From: Lepturacanthus savala | Lineage: Eukaryota > Chordata > Actinopteri > Scombriformes > Trichiuridae | Assembly (NCBI GenBank): GCA_030544235.1 | Contig: CM060481.1 | Location: 18,590,392 to 18,654,391 of the forward strand | Length of the DNA stretch: 64,000 bases | Reading direction: 5' to 3' | Shown: in pieces, positions 26,821 to 39,079 of the stretch | How positions within the stretch are numbered: the stretch's first letter is position 1 | Layout of the letters: every line of letters starts with the position of its first letter | Position numbers and translations under genes: made by a program | The notes under the pieces: model-generated | What the model was told of the DNA's origin: nothing | Seen by the model: the letters and a program-made list of their open reading frames with translations, nothing else | Database searches by the model: none

Positions 26821-28338
26821 TCAAATTAAAGGCAAGAATGCCCCATAAACATTATCTTTAAAAAAAAAACTTTACACAACTTTACTGCAGAAATAAATCA
26901 ACATTTACAACCTGGTACAAAAAAAAAGGTTTTGGTCTGATTTTTGGTGTGATTTTTTTTAGAACTCACCTGTTTACATTTTATTAATTCTTATTAAAAT
27001 CTGACTATTATGAAAGGAAAAAAAAACACATTTGCAGTGCTTCCACGTAAACAGCTAGGTCTGCCATGTTCCCGCTAACACACATGCTGTCTGGCCTCCT
27101 CTGTTAGTGTTTCTCCCACTGACCCCAGCACTCTGACGTGTGAGATATATTTCAGAGTGAGTGTGTAAGAAGGCCGACTGCATTGTTGCTACACGTACAA
27201 TTTTAAGAAACATTCTGTGAAACTGGGAAAAAATGTAAAAATGGCCTTTTACACATAATTCAGTAATTGGGTAACACACATATTTACCATTCTAGATCCA
27301 CCTTTATCTCCTTTTCTTATTTCCTTCACACTCCTCCACACATTTAGTCATTTTGGGATGCGCCAGGGGAACCGCAAAGACCCCCAAGAGCAACAGCGGT
27401 AGCTTAAGAATTAACAACACATGGACTAAAACTAATGTGTTAATGTGTTCTTATGATATGGAACAGTTGGTGTCTGGAAGTCATTAGTTCAAGTCCTGCT
27501 AATAATGACAATTTTCGAATTGTTTTTCAACACTGGCAGGATAATTATTGAGACAACTCTGTTGTTGGTGAGCCAATGAAGCGTTAAATGTCTTAGTGCA
27601 TGGCTCGACTTAATTATTTATTTACTTCATTTATTTATCTATTTTTTTCCCTGTGAGTTGTAAGAGTCAAGCCTCTAAATTCAGGCTAGAATGTGCACAA
27701 TTGTTTCCCCCTCTATGTTATTTTGTTTTGCTGTTATCTATTTGTTATTCTGACAGTAAACCAAACAGTGGCTCTGAAAATGAAAATGGGTTTTATGTAT
27801 GGAGTAATAACCTAAATGGATTTCTCTCTCTGCCTGCACCGCTCTGGCAGCCTGTGGCTATTTATCTGCCCGTGTCTAATTATTCATCAGTGAACACTGA
27901 GAAATGAGCATGGAAACCGTAGTTGTGCATTCACTATAGCAGACATACAATTCCTCTCCTTTTGATATTTCTCACATTTTCCTTCTTCGGTTTCATCGGG
28001 GTGTTTTTTTTTTACACATACTGAAGCATCAGGGGTCAAAGCTCTATCATGCGTCATAAATCAGAAGATTTGTAGATGTAGTGCACTGTGGAGATGTGAT
28101 TAATTGATTAGTTTCATCAGTCTAACTCAAATTAAATATCCAGATATAGGATATTGATGGATATAACACCAACCGCATTAATGTAAGACTCTCAGTAGAA
28201 AAGAGAAACCCTGTTGATTATTATCTAATTTAATGTGGCTGAAACTTTCAATAACCCTGCTTAGATTTAGTACATATTTACTCAGTGCTTTGCTCACAAG
28301 TGGCCAGTAGAGGACAGTGTGTGTCCTGTAGCAGGCAA

Positions 28339-28376
<38 letters not shown>

Positions 28377-28687
28377 TAATGACTTGCATACATAAATGAA
28401 CGGGTCCCGGCTGTTGAGCTTTTTTCAAGCAAAGGAAGTTGAGCAAAAGGAAGTGCATGAAGACAACATATACTATGTATGAAACCTGTGAAATGATGCT
28501 TCGGGTTAGGAATTCAGATTGTGTTTTCACTGCAAACCTCATAGCATTAACCCATTAAAGTCTCAGCTACAGGTTTGCATCGTTGGTAATAGACTGGGCC
28601 TTCTTATATCTGGCTTGTGCGGTTTGTGAAGCGAATCTGTGGATGTCATTTGTTAGACAAGACTGTCATCTAGTGGTTCTGTTTGGG

Positions 28688-28727
<40 letters not shown>

Positions 28728-29365
28728 CACAAATATGAAGGGGGGTACAGCTGCTGTCCTTAGCATTCTTGCCAGTGTCAAGTGACTCTGCTGCAGTATA
28801 ATGAGGTATTACCTAAATTTCCAATAGTCACCATGCTTTTCCTCTGTGCTTTGGTTTTCATATGCTGTTGAACAGCAGAAGACACATTTAAAGGCAGGTG
28901 ATCACAGAATATCATTAAAAATGTGATATTTACTGATGGAACTAAAGACAGACTCATGTTGAATTGATAATAATCCAACAACATCAATTAGATGGAGGGT
29001 AGTAATATCATTTTATAGTCTATTATGTGCCAGTTAAGAAGCATAATATCAATACTAGATATCAGATCAATAGTATCAATATTAGATCAATTATCAGATG
29101 TTCCAGTCTTCTTCCTTTAGTTTTTTTTTTGCGCTCCATTTTTATTTCTGCAAACCTCCTGTTCAGTAAGAGGCTAAAGGCTTGTTCGAAAATATCTAGG
29201 AATGAGCATTTAACTCTGATTTGGATGAAATGTGATGTGTGTTAGAGGAGGAGGGTGCATGGTGCTGACGCTGCTCAGCCTGCAGGTGGCGCCATTGACC
29301 TACACAAACGCTCAGTAGAGACGGAGGCGTCTTTGGCGTGGAAGGTGTTGGCAGAGGACTATTAA

Positions 29366-29409
<44 letters not shown>

Positions 29410-30919
29410 GTCAGGTCCAGTCGGACAGAAGGATTTACAAAATAATCTAATATACAACATAAAAAATTATGACCCCCCCCCCAACAAAAAAGTTTAGGTC
29501 GGATTCGTATCCACCATAAATCTACAGGATCTAAATATGTCCTTAAATACGCTGTTTAAATGTTTTAAACTTTAATCTGGTTTAATTAAAATTAAACAAA
29601 ATATTTGTTCTAAGTAAAAAAGAAAAAAGGCGTTATATTAATTACTTTGCAATGCAATTTTCTTACTCTAAGATTAACGAGCTTGCAGCATTCACATCTT
29701 CTTTCTGTTATTATTGGATAGGCCTATTTGATTTGTATAAGCAAAAGTATAGTATAATAAATTATAAAAGTAAAATCAAAAAGTTTCACGTTATATACTC
29801 GCAATAGTCTAATTGGATTCATTGTTGAAGCAAGAAAAAAAGTATGTAGGAATTGGAAAAGAAAATTCCTGTCATCTACTGGCTGCATATTATAGTAATT
29901 AGATGTCAGCTTGTTAAAGGAATATGAATTTAAACTAAAGATGAATCGGTTTATTAAACCGGTTTCCAAGAAAACACTGTTTAGCTATAATAAAACGTCA
30001 CACCTTCTATGACAATTTAATTAATCAATTTAATTGCATGTGTTAGTGCCTCTTTCTTTTCTTTAAAAAACGAAACATTAAAGATCAGTAATAACCATGA
30101 TGTAATTAAACTGGTTAATATAATCTCGGGAGACAATTAGAATTAGAGCCACATTTGCCGAAATGTAGCTGCATTGTAAATAATCTCCATCTTTCTTTGT
30201 CTTAACTTTTATGGGTTGAAAAATATAGTTTTATTCGTTCTGCAGAAGAAGAGTTTTACTCGTCAGAAGCTTAAATTTCTACCACTTTTGGATTTTTAAT
30301 ATCCAATGATAGTCACAACAAAATCATACTTTTCCCCACTTTCTTTAAAATAACATTTATTTCCAGCATATTCATACAATGTGACAGCACAGCTTGTAAC
30401 ATTTGAAGAGGAATTGACTTGATTTAGCACTTCGTCACAAAATATTTGAGCTGAATAAAGGATAAATGAAGTCAAATATAGCATAGCATTTCATATTATT
30501 ACTAAATGCAATATATAATACAGGCAGTTGGAAAAGAACTAAATTAAAAAAAAAAGTGAGATAAGTGAAATCATACAGAAGAAAAAGAGGGATGGCGTTT
30601 ATACATCATTAGTTCAACTTTTACAACAGGAAAATCTTTAGAAAGTGTTAACAATCCGAAAGCTACGTGTTATAATAACTTACATTTCTCCCCGTTTTAT
30701 ATTCCAACAAATGCATATTTGCAGTTTGATTTCTTTTCTTTTGAAAATATGTTAACTTAAGTTTCACCAACCAGCTGTAAAATTCGATGGGCTCTAAATA
30801 GTCAGAACTGATAAATCAATCCTTCAGAATTAAAGCATGAAAATCAGCAATAAAAGCATCTTTTTTTGTGCGTTAACTGTTTTTTTTTTCTTGGAATCTA
30901 TAAATATATTTTTAGTTAC
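26821..30919. other. AT-rich flank 3' of dmrta2
   Basis: Noncoding. A (CA) tract lies at about 28691-28725 and (GT) tracts at about 28343-28371 and 29369-29405. A B-box-like 'agttcaagtcc' at 27486-27496 hints at an eroded SINE. Two unique, repeat-free AT-rich blocks (about 27640-27910 and 29950-30700) look like candidate conserved noncoding sequence, based only on their composition and position near a developmental gene. Confidence 0.4.
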
Positions 30920-30925
30920 TTTATT
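30920..30925 (-). terminator. Candidate dmrta2 polyadenylation signal
   Basis: On the minus strand this is AATAAA, about 270 nt after the dmrta2 stop codon. Two further AATAAA hexamers lie only 80-100 nt after the stop (31098-31112), and others lie further on (about 30357). The true cleavage site cannot be chosen from sequence alone. Confidence 0.35.
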
Positions 30926-31192
30926 GATGGCATAATTAGGTTCATACATGGGAAATGTCACCAAAACTTCTAACATATAAAATCATTTTTGAAAATTACA
31001 CATAGGTGAGTTTACTTTTCCTCCCTGTCCGACCATTTGACTACGAGCCACGTAATCCTATTATGTACAGTCGCCTGTAGCCAAAACACATCACAGATTT
31101 ATTTGATTTATTTTTTTTCGCCAGAACATTCAACACTTGTGGCTACGAATACAACGGGAGAGTGTCTCGTTTCCGCTCGGTTTCCGGCAGTC

Positions 31193-32103
31193 TCACGGTT
31201 TGTCCGGCGTGTTGTTGACCAGGGGCCCGTACAGGCCGCCGGCGTAGCCCTGCTCCTTGTGCAACATCGTCCGGTCCCGTATCAGGTCGCTGAAGGCGTA
31301 GTCCATCGGGGGCCTGAAGCCCAGCGTGGGCATCAAACCGGCGGTGGAGTAGGGCGTCATGAAGGCCAGACCCCGGCTGTGCGCGGAGTAGGCCAGCCGC
31401 AGCGGGTTCAGGCCCAGGTGCGTCCCGAGCGGGTAGCTGCCGGGGTCCGCGGCGAAGTGCGGCGCGTTGGGCTGCAGCGGCGAGAACGCGGAGCGGCTGC
31501 TCAGCGTCATGGCGCCGGGTAACATGGGTCTCGTCGGGGCGGTGGAGGACGCGGAGGACGACGGCGGCTGCTGCTGCTGCTGTTGCTGCTGCGCGCTCTG
31601 CAGCATCCGCTCCGCCGTCCACGTCTCCTCGGACGCGGACTTGTTCGCGCCCTGCGCGCCGCTGTTGTTGAGGATCTGCTCGATGGCCTGGACCACGTCC
31701 TTCCCGCAGCCCTGCAGCACGAGCTCCAGCACGCTGCGCTTGTGGCTGGGGAAGACGCGCGTCAGGATGTCGATGGCGTTCATGTGGCGCGAGGCCGCGG
31801 AGGACGGAGACGGCTCCGGCTCGTCTTTGTCGGTCTCGGAGCCGGAGTCCGAGCCGAGGGAGCTGACGGAGCCGGGCGTCTCCTCGTCGTCTTTCAGCGG
31901 CTTGGACACCGGCGAGCCGATGAAGGACTCGCTGTCCCCGTTCTCCGAACCCGAACCCCCGTGGCGGCCGTCCGGGGACGACATGCCCGGGGCCGAGTCG
32001 CTTTCGGTGGACGCCGGTTTCCCCGCGTTCTGCTGAGAGGAGGCGGATCCGGAACCGGACAGCTGGATCTTTGGGAACAGCTCGTACTTCTGAATACTTG
32101 AAT
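31193..32103 (-). CDS. dmrta2: dmrta2 coding exon 2 (DMA domain and C-terminus)
   Basis: This exon encodes residues 152-454 of DMRTA2 (DMRT5), a nuclear DNA-binding regulator of neural, pituitary/telencephalic and germline development. The acceptor ttgacag sits just before 32103; the first two bases complete a split Asp codon begun in exon 1, and the frame ends at TGA 31195-31193. The acidic Ser/Glu-rich linker is at about residues 190-250. The DMA domain is at about 260-297 (IDILTRVFPSHKRSVLELVL then GCGKDVVQAIEQIL), a ubiquitin-binding-like helix bundle that sets DMRTA proteins apart from other DMRTs. Eight glutamines occupy 323-330. The conserved C-terminal block has RSAFSPLQPN, LGFRPPMDYAFSDL and GGLYGPLVN. 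I recall human DMRTA2 as longer (about 540 residues) because of Ala/Gly runs. GC-rich sequence leaves other frames open here; they are shadows. Confidence 0.95.
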
Positions 32104-32238
32104 CTGTCAACGCAACCATAGAAGACCACGATGTTATTTTTTAAAGTTTGGTTTTATTTTATTAAAGGGACAAATATGATACAAACAAGTCACAGCTCAG
32201 GCCTGGAATCAGATGTTTGCAGCACAACGACAAACACA

Positions 32239-32282
<44 letters not shown>

Positions 32283-32370
32283 CCTTAAACTACTTCATAG
32301 AAACGTCTCAGCTTCCCAGTGAGTTCAGTCTAAAACTCCGTAAAATGCAACAACAACTTCCTCCGCTCAC
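32104..32370 (-). other. dmrta2: dmrta2 intron with CA microsatellite
   Basis: A 267-bp GT-AG intron with donor gtgagc and acceptor ttgacag, phase 1 (one base before, two after). It holds a (CA) tract at about 32241-32280, close to its middle. Confidence 0.9.
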
Positions 32371-32824
32371 CTGAGTTGCTCTCGCTGCTGACGGAAGTGA
32401 ACACCTCGTAGTTGGGACGCGGCGGGATGATGCCGTTGGCCGCTGCCAGCGCGAGGCCCTCCGCGGTGCCGTAGAGCAGCTGCAGCTCGCGCGCCTCGTT
32501 CTCCTCCTGCGCCTGCTGCCGCCGCAGCGCCACCTGCGCCGCCATGACCCGCTGCCGCTCGGCGATCAGCGTGCACTTGGCGCACATGCAGTCCTTCCAG
32601 CGGCAGTAGCGCTTGTGGCCTTTGAGTGCGGACACGACGCCGTGGTTCCTGCAGCGGGCGCACTTGGGCGTGCGCGGGTACTTGTCCGCGGCGCGCAGGA
32701 GCAGCGGCGGGCCGCGCAGCAGGCTGCCGGCCATGGACATCGGGATGGAGGCGGCGGCGGCGGCGGACCCCGCGTGCACCTGAGAGGCGGAGGACGCTGC
32801 GGGGAGATCCGGTCTGAGATCCAT
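32371..32824 (-). CDS. dmrta2: dmrta2 coding exon 1 (DM domain)
   Basis: This exon encodes residues 1-151 plus the first base of codon 152. The start is the first ATG of the open frame at 32824-32822, and the N-terminus MDLRPDLP matches the vertebrate DMRTA2 form. The DM domain (about residues 50-100) has every zinc ligand in the Doublesex spacing: C55, C58, H61, H70, C74, C79, C81 and C84. They form two intertwined zinc sites for minor-groove DNA binding. The following recognition helix IAERQRVMAAQVALRRQQAQ is intact. Before it is an Ala-rich segment and LLRGPPLLLRAADKYPRTP; after it, LLYGTAEGLALAAANGIIPP, a signature of the DMRTA group. The donor is cag/gtgagc. DMRTA1 is the main alternative; the N-terminus, the C-terminus and the faf1 neighbour favour dmrta2. 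Confidence 0.96.
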
Positions 32825-32979
32825 GCGTTAGGGTGTGGATGGATGGATGGGTGGGGGAGGAGGAAGAGGAGGAAGAGGAGGAGGAGGAGGGGGGGAATCC
32901 TCGCTGCGGGTCGCCGGAGAAACGGGAACGCGTCGCTCTAGCCGCGGTCGGGTCTTGCTTTTGCGGATCTCACGTTCAG

Positions 32980-33400
32980 CCAATCACATCTGCTCGGCGG
33001 CTCTCAACATCTGGCGGCAACAGGTGAAGCCGGCGTTCGCTCTACAGGCGGAAAATAAAAAAAAAAAAACGGCCCGGGATAGAAACTTACGGAAATAGCT
33101 CTCAGGCGACTTTAAATCCAGAAGAAGAAGAAAAAAAAGGATCAGGAGCCGAGCGGAAGCGACGGTTCCTCCAGACGCGAAGTTCGGAGTGTCCGAGAGG
33201 AGCCGAGGTTGCTACTCGCCGCAGCCCGAGACACTAACTTCCTCCAGAGATCGTCAGTGGCTACAGATCCCTCTCTCCCCTCTATTGTTGCGCCTACGTT
33301 TTCATTAGACAAATTTGACAACAATGTGGCGTCTGTCATTGGCCAGAGGGGGAAGCAGCGATCTGATTGGCTTGCCTCGTTTTTTCAACTGTGTCCACCT
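32980..33400 (-). promoter_or_regulatory. dmrta2: Likely dmrta2 promoter region
   Basis: The sequence just upstream of the start codon is CpG-rich and has three CCAAT-type motifs. Minus-strand GCCAAT is at 33338-33343 and 33366-33371, 28 bp apart, and a plus-strand CCAAT is at 32980-32984. No clear TATA box is seen. A GTAAGT on the minus strand near 33090 could end an untranslated first exon. I recall a noncoding first exon in mammalian DMRTA2, but the start site is not determined here. Confidence 0.4.
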
Positions 33401-34626
33401 GAGTTCTTTCCCCCCCCCCCAAAATATCAAGTGTTAAGAATCTGAAGGGAGTTCCCGGAAAGCTCAAATCGATGCTGTGTATTTCCCAAAAAAATAATAA
33501 TAATAATTTTTTTTATAGATTTGAAAGCAAGAAAAGTTGTATCTTCGCATGATTTATGACGCCAGATCGGAGACGAATATGAGAACAGTTTTAAAATGAA
33601 GAGAAGGATTCATCCTTTACAAGATCTTTAACTCACGTTCTTGTATCATTTGGTTGTTGATTGACTTTCTAAATGAAGCCTGCAGTTCAGCAATTTAAGA
33701 TCTGTGTTTGCCCCAAATAAAGATGATGCGTGACTGTGTCTCATCAGCCTGAAGGTAAGTATAGGCTCGTTTATTTGATTCGATAAAGAAGAGAGAGAGT
33801 TTGCTCAGTCAGTAAAAAAATATCCTCATTTGCAGCTCTAAGGATATTGATGTCTGAAAAATGTTATCGATTATGTTGAACGTTGGTGAAACATCTACCC
33901 GAGAAAAAAAAAGACTTCGTTATAATCTCGTCTGTCGCCGAATGCACTGAACTCTGGAACATATTCTTTAATGGGAGGATTTTCACCAACTGATTAATCT
34001 CGCTCTGTTCTATAACCGATAATTTCCTAAATATTAATTTACGATAAATAAAGCGATTATTGTGGATTTAATTGAGCGGGACATTTTTCTGTGTATTATT
34101 TGAAACGAGCGATCATGTGTGTCAAATGCGCTTAAATAAAAAAATATCAGCCTTTATGACACGAATTCGTTCAATTTATATTTTCTGGTTTTGCAGAATA
34201 ATTTAAAAAAATGTCTTCCAAGTTTCCTTGCGTCGCAGAACACAACAGGCTGTTTAACAATCAGTTTTAACTCTGCTGCTGCGCGTGATTAATGAAATTA
34301 ATAACATAAATTAGAAAAAAATCCAACATTTTTTAAAATAGTTTAATTATTTTACAAAACGTCTTTTTCTAAATTTCATGCAGACTCCTCGAAATTATTG
34401 TTAAGTATTATTGTATAAGAAATTAAAGGCCTTATTTATCTTCAACTGCAATTGGAATTAGCTTTTTCATTCAGTTAAACGTGTTTTTTGTATAAATTAA
34501 TGAGGAAATTTAATTCCATTGTATGTGACGAATATAATATTAATAACAATAAAAATCCAACTAAATTAATGTGTCTCTTGCGGTCTATGTATCAGGTTTA
34601 ATAGGCTACACTTTATATTTGATAAC

Positions 34627-34627
<1 letters not shown>
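33401..34627. other. AT-rich sequence upstream of dmrta2
   Basis: Unique, very AT-rich, repeat-poor sequence with many TAAT/ATTA homeodomain-like cores. No gene is seen. It could contain proximal regulatory elements; this is inference. Confidence 0.35.

Positions 34628-34684
<57 letters not shown>
34628..34684. repeat. (TTA)n microsatellite
   Basis: About 18 uninterrupted ATT/TTA trinucleotide units. Confidence 0.98.
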
Positions 34685-35234
34685 TCCAGTGCTGGAGGGT
34701 TCGTTAAGATATTTCTGCCTGTCTGTTTCTCATCTTTCTTTATTTTTTCTGTTCATTTTTCTCACTTCAGCAGCGCATTGAAACAGATGAGTTGTCCCGT
34801 TGCCTTTTAAACTAGAGAACATGGAGCCACAGGAAGCGACGCGCGTAAACCTGCTGCTCACCTGTTCATCCAGGGGCGAGAAATTCGTGCGGCTATTTGA
34901 ATTCAATTAAAAAAAAACAAGTTATATATAGTTTTTTTTTTGGTTTAGTTTTAATCAACAATTGTCCCTTGGAGGACGCCCGGGAACAAGTGAACAACAA
35001 GAAGCTGATGGAGACAGAAATGTGTGTTCGCCGCGCGGCTGCGAGTGTGCAGCCTGGCCGTCTCCTCCCAGCCTCATTGTTTACTCTCTGAATCACTGTA
35101 AGCAAATGCCATCTGTTTCCCTCGCCGCCGTCATCTGCACCTTAATTACCTCGCCAACAGGCTAGAGACGATATTAAAACTACATCTTTTTGACATTTAA
35201 AAGGAATCATCTGCACGGAGGGCAACGACGGGAG

Positions 35235-35378
<144 letters not shown>

Positions 35379-35899
35379 GATAGTTGCAACCTGCAGAGAG
35401 AAGATTAAAGACTTCACCTCAGGATGAAGGATTTCAAAATAAAAGAGAGAGAGGCTGCTGCTTTATAACATAGCCTTCTACCAGGATACTTTGCTACTTG
35501 ATTTGACTCCTTCATTTATTGCCGATCAGGCTGTGATTGAATTAATTACGAAGGGTTAAATCATCTCAGACAGGCTGTAGTTAAAACGATCACTGCTTGA
35601 TTCGGGGTTATGTATTTATAATTAAACGAAAAGGTTTTTTTTTTTTTTTTTTTTTGAGGAAAAATATGCATTATGACAAGAGATTAAGCTTACTATTGGT
35701 CCTCCGGGCCCAATTAAAAATGCCCCCGCGCAATTAAAAGTGACTGTGAGCACTTAGAAAATCCAACATTCTTTTAACCACTTCATTAGGCCCATACATC
35801 AAAAAAAACCATGCGACGCTTTCATTTTCTTTGAGCGCGGATACAGCCGAGTGGGTTTTTAACACCCTTTTAAGATCATAACAAAGGCCATGCTTGACC

Positions 35900-36400
35900 C
35901 AACATATGTAGCAGCATGTTTCCGCTGCCCCGCACCCCGGTGCGGCTTTTCTAGCGGCCTCTCCCACCGCCGCCGCCCCGCCTGCGTCCCGCCCGGGTCC
36001 GGCTCCCCTCCTGCGCTTCCCCCGCCTCAGCAGCCGGCTCCGGCAGCACTGAGCCACAGGTTAGAGTAGCAGTTAGACAAGGGCCCGCGGAGAAAAAGAA
36101 ACGCACGAGGGTGTTTTTTTTTTTATCCTCCCCTCCTTTTTCTCCTTCTTCTTCCCCAGAAGTATTTACACGCTTGACGGACACCGAGGCTTATAGACAA
36201 GAGGCTGTTAACCTGCCACTTCACACCAGCTCCGCCGCGCCGGGGAAACGGATCAGGCTGAACGCGTTAACGCATTCCTGTAAAGGCAGAGTCAGCCAGA
36301 CGCCGTGCTGGGGAATGCGCCGCGTTTACGCGCGGCGTAAAGAGGGGATTCTTACACGTTAAAACGGCCTATAAATAACCGGCCGCGCGTGTAAATGCTG
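35900..36400. other. Second CpG-rich block, about 3 kb upstream of dmrta2
   Basis: Dense CpG with CCGCC and GCCCG runs at about 35925-36050, then more CpG to about 36390 ('ggccgcgcgtgtaaatg'). Open frames (for example a 107-codon minus frame) are compositional. It could be an upstream or alternative dmrta2 promoter, the promoter of an unannotated noncoding transcript, or an enhancer with island-like composition. The sequence does not decide. Confidence 0.45.
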
Positions 36401-36596
36401 ACTTTAAATTAGAGCTTTGCCGCTGCACATATGAGCGTCACGTTTAGGAGATCGCGACTGATGAGAGTCATAATGTGCGCACTGAGGCCTGTAATCAGGG
36501 CATTAATTACATTTCATTGTGCATATGAGTGAGGGGCAACTGTGTTCGGGATGCTTTACTTTTGCAAAAGTAGCAAGAAAAAAGAAAATATAAATT

Positions 36597-36598
<2 letters not shown>

Positions 36599-36688
<90 letters not shown>
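36599..36688. repeat. (TA)n-(GA)n compound microsatellite
   Basis: About 29 TA units run directly into about 15 GA units. Confidence 0.98.
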
Positions 36689-36692
<4 letters not shown>

Positions 36693-37119
36693 TCAGGCAA
36701 ACCTACTTTTAAAAGTAGTCTATCATTTTATTTTATAAGTATTCACTGATAATAATAACAATGCACCATGTGAGTAGGTTATTTTAGGCTATTTAGGAGG
36801 CAGCCTTTAATTATGTTGGTTGAGGTGGATTGTACCTAATCCATTAGATTTTACCCTCTTTCAAAAATCAGCAAAGTCACTTTATTTTTTCAAAAAAACA
36901 GATTAGAGTATTTCTCTGATATAAACAGACTGTTATAAGAGCAGGTTGGCTGCGGAGGCCCATGTGCCGCAAACACTTGAGTTGAAGAGGCGCAGGGAGA
37001 CATCACTCTTCACCCGCTAGAATAACACTTATCTGTAAATGGGGGATAACCCTGCCATGGCGTATGAATATTTCAAAGATTTGAAGGGCTCCTCTCTGCC
37101 AAAACTGTTGGCCGGCACT

Positions 37120-37121
37120 CA

Positions 37122-37169
<48 letters not shown>

Positions 37170-37190
37170 AGGGGAGAAAGAGAGAGAAAT
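37120..37190. repeat. (GA)n microsatellite
   Basis: GA/GGA purine tract; the Arg/Glu open frame over it is an artefact. Confidence 0.95.
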
Positions 37191-37429
37191 ACCGTTTTTG
37201 TGCCCCCGAGGTAGGTTGGCAGGGATTATCTTTGTTTAATGAATGGGCTACAAGTATTCATCAACACGACGAGATTATTGGGCTCTCACTCTCCCTTCTG
37301 CAAGGCCTATAGTGGCATATATCTCGTGTGTGTGTGTGTGTGTCAGAGAGAGAGAGAGGAAAAAAAAAAGACAGACCTACACACACACTGCAGCCAATTA
37401 AAACGCACTCTCCCCTGCTCTATCCCTCC

Positions 37430-37640
37430 ACATCTGCCTCCTTTTCTCCACCGACGAATGGCGCAGAAAAGAAGGAAGCTCATGAATAGGCGCTCATTGA
37501 GATCACAGATGGAGTATGGCTTTCTTTTTGCTAGAAATTTGAGAAACACCATTGTCCCCAATCAAAACTCAATGTGGTCGCCTACAATGGTGCCGGCTTT
37601 GAGCTCCGCCGCTTCAATTGGCCTTGTTTTTGAAACTTGA
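37430..37640. promoter_or_regulatory. Candidate conserved noncoding element
   Basis: A high-complexity, repeat-free stretch of balanced composition stands out between low-complexity tracts. It has paired ATTG/CAAT words ('cattgtccccaatcaaaact', 'ttcaattggcc') and a 'gctcatgaataggcgctcat' stretch. It has no coding potential that I recognise. Function and conservation are inferred only from its look and its place 4.6 kb upstream of dmrta2. Confidence 0.25.
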
Positions 37641-38760
37641 AGTGTTCCGCACAAAGACTTGGCCCTCCTAGATGTCACCACCGCTCCGGTGTGTGTGTGT
37701 GTGTGTGTATGAGAGAGAGGGAAAAAAAAACACAATTAATATGAAGCTGTAATTACTCCCCTTCACGCCACTGCACCCATTCAGGACCCCACTGGCCCAT
37801 TTATTGCTTTATCCCTTGCGGCTGATAATCCGAATACCACAGGTTTTTATAGAAGGCCTCTATAGCGGTGGAAGGACCTAGAGGAGCAGGTCAGGAACAT
37901 TACTAGAAAGATAAGATAGATTTAATAATGGTACCGATTTAACAGCGCTGTGTGCATTTTAATGCAAGATCCTTGAATTGGGATATAAATGCATCCATGT
38001 TATAATCATGTTACAGCCTATATTAACGGAATAAACAGGCGTTTTTCTTTAAATTTGTGCCTGTAAAAAAACAGGACACATGAAAAGACGATTTAAAAAA
38101 TGTCATTTTTTTATTTATCTCAAAACCTCTATAAATGATCAGATAATTATAGACTTATCGAATATTAATGCACTGATTCGTACAGGTGAAATATTTCATC
38201 ATTTAATTTATGACCTATTCATTAAAGCAGCACCACGCTTAAAAAATAAGAATTAAATAATAATAAGATTTTAGCTAAAATATTCCACTACAGGCGGAAC
38301 CTAATTAAATGTCACATTATTTGATATAGCTGAAAGAGCTATGTATATTTTTTAATAAATCAAGGCCGATAAACTGGGATCAATTTTAACAGAATTCTCA
38401 TTGATTTGTTAAAAAACACGTTTGGTCTAGCCTGTGTAAATTGAAATAAAAAATATATAAATCGACAAAGTTACAGTAGTTTCATTTTAAGGTTAGATGG
38501 ATGGTCAGAGGACAGTTAATCCAGACTTTTTGTTATTACCGAAGAATCCACAAGTCCATAAAAGCTGATTTTATTACTGCAGCGAGGGGTGTATTTGGTT
38601 TTGATGCTGCACATTCAGCGACATGTCTTTTATTAAAAGACTTTCACCCAATAAAAGTGGATAATCTGTCAGCTCCTGTAGGAGTCACCAGGTGAAAATT
38701 GGCTTCTGTGGCTCTGCTCAAACTGCCAGCTGTGTGTGTGGGTGTATATGTGGTCTTTGG

Positions 38761-38794
<34 letters not shown>

Positions 38795-39079
38795 GGAAAA
38801 AAAGCAAGTGAAATCATGTATATTTTTAAATACTTTTCCAAAAACCATTCAGTTGTTTTGCTGGCTTTAAACGTTACTGCTACCAGACTTGATTTAAAAG
38901 CGTTTTAATGCATGTGGAGGGGAAAAAGTAATGAACAAAGGGTCCGATTGTAGGCATTTTAGCCTCGTTAGAAGTTAGGCCCGTTTCAAAGACGGATTTT
39001 TTTTTTTTTAATCAGATTGGTTACATGGCTACAAGTAAAACGGGTCTTGTGTTTCCAAGATAAAAAACAAAGTCTTTAT
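37641..39079. other. AT-rich intergenic sequence
   Basis: Noncoding with a (GT) tract near 37690-37709 and a TA/GA compound tract at 38760-38794. No gene is seen. Confidence 0.4.

Larger units (their letters stand above)
31150..33260. other. CpG-rich island over dmrta2
   Basis: CpG density is far above the flanking AT-rich DNA across both coding exons and the proximal upstream region, with a dip in the intron. This fits the unmethylated islands that often cover developmental transcription-factor genes. It also explains the many overlapping open frames on both strands. A purine tract (GGA/GAG repeats) lies at 32856-32896 in the likely 5' UTR. Confidence 0.7.

Noticed and set aside
31143..32129. 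A 328-codon minus-strand frame and plus-strand frames of 161-189 codons over dmrta2 exon 2
   Set aside because: Off-frame or antisense to the DMRTA2 frame; Arg/Ala/Gly-rich because of high GC; no family similarity.
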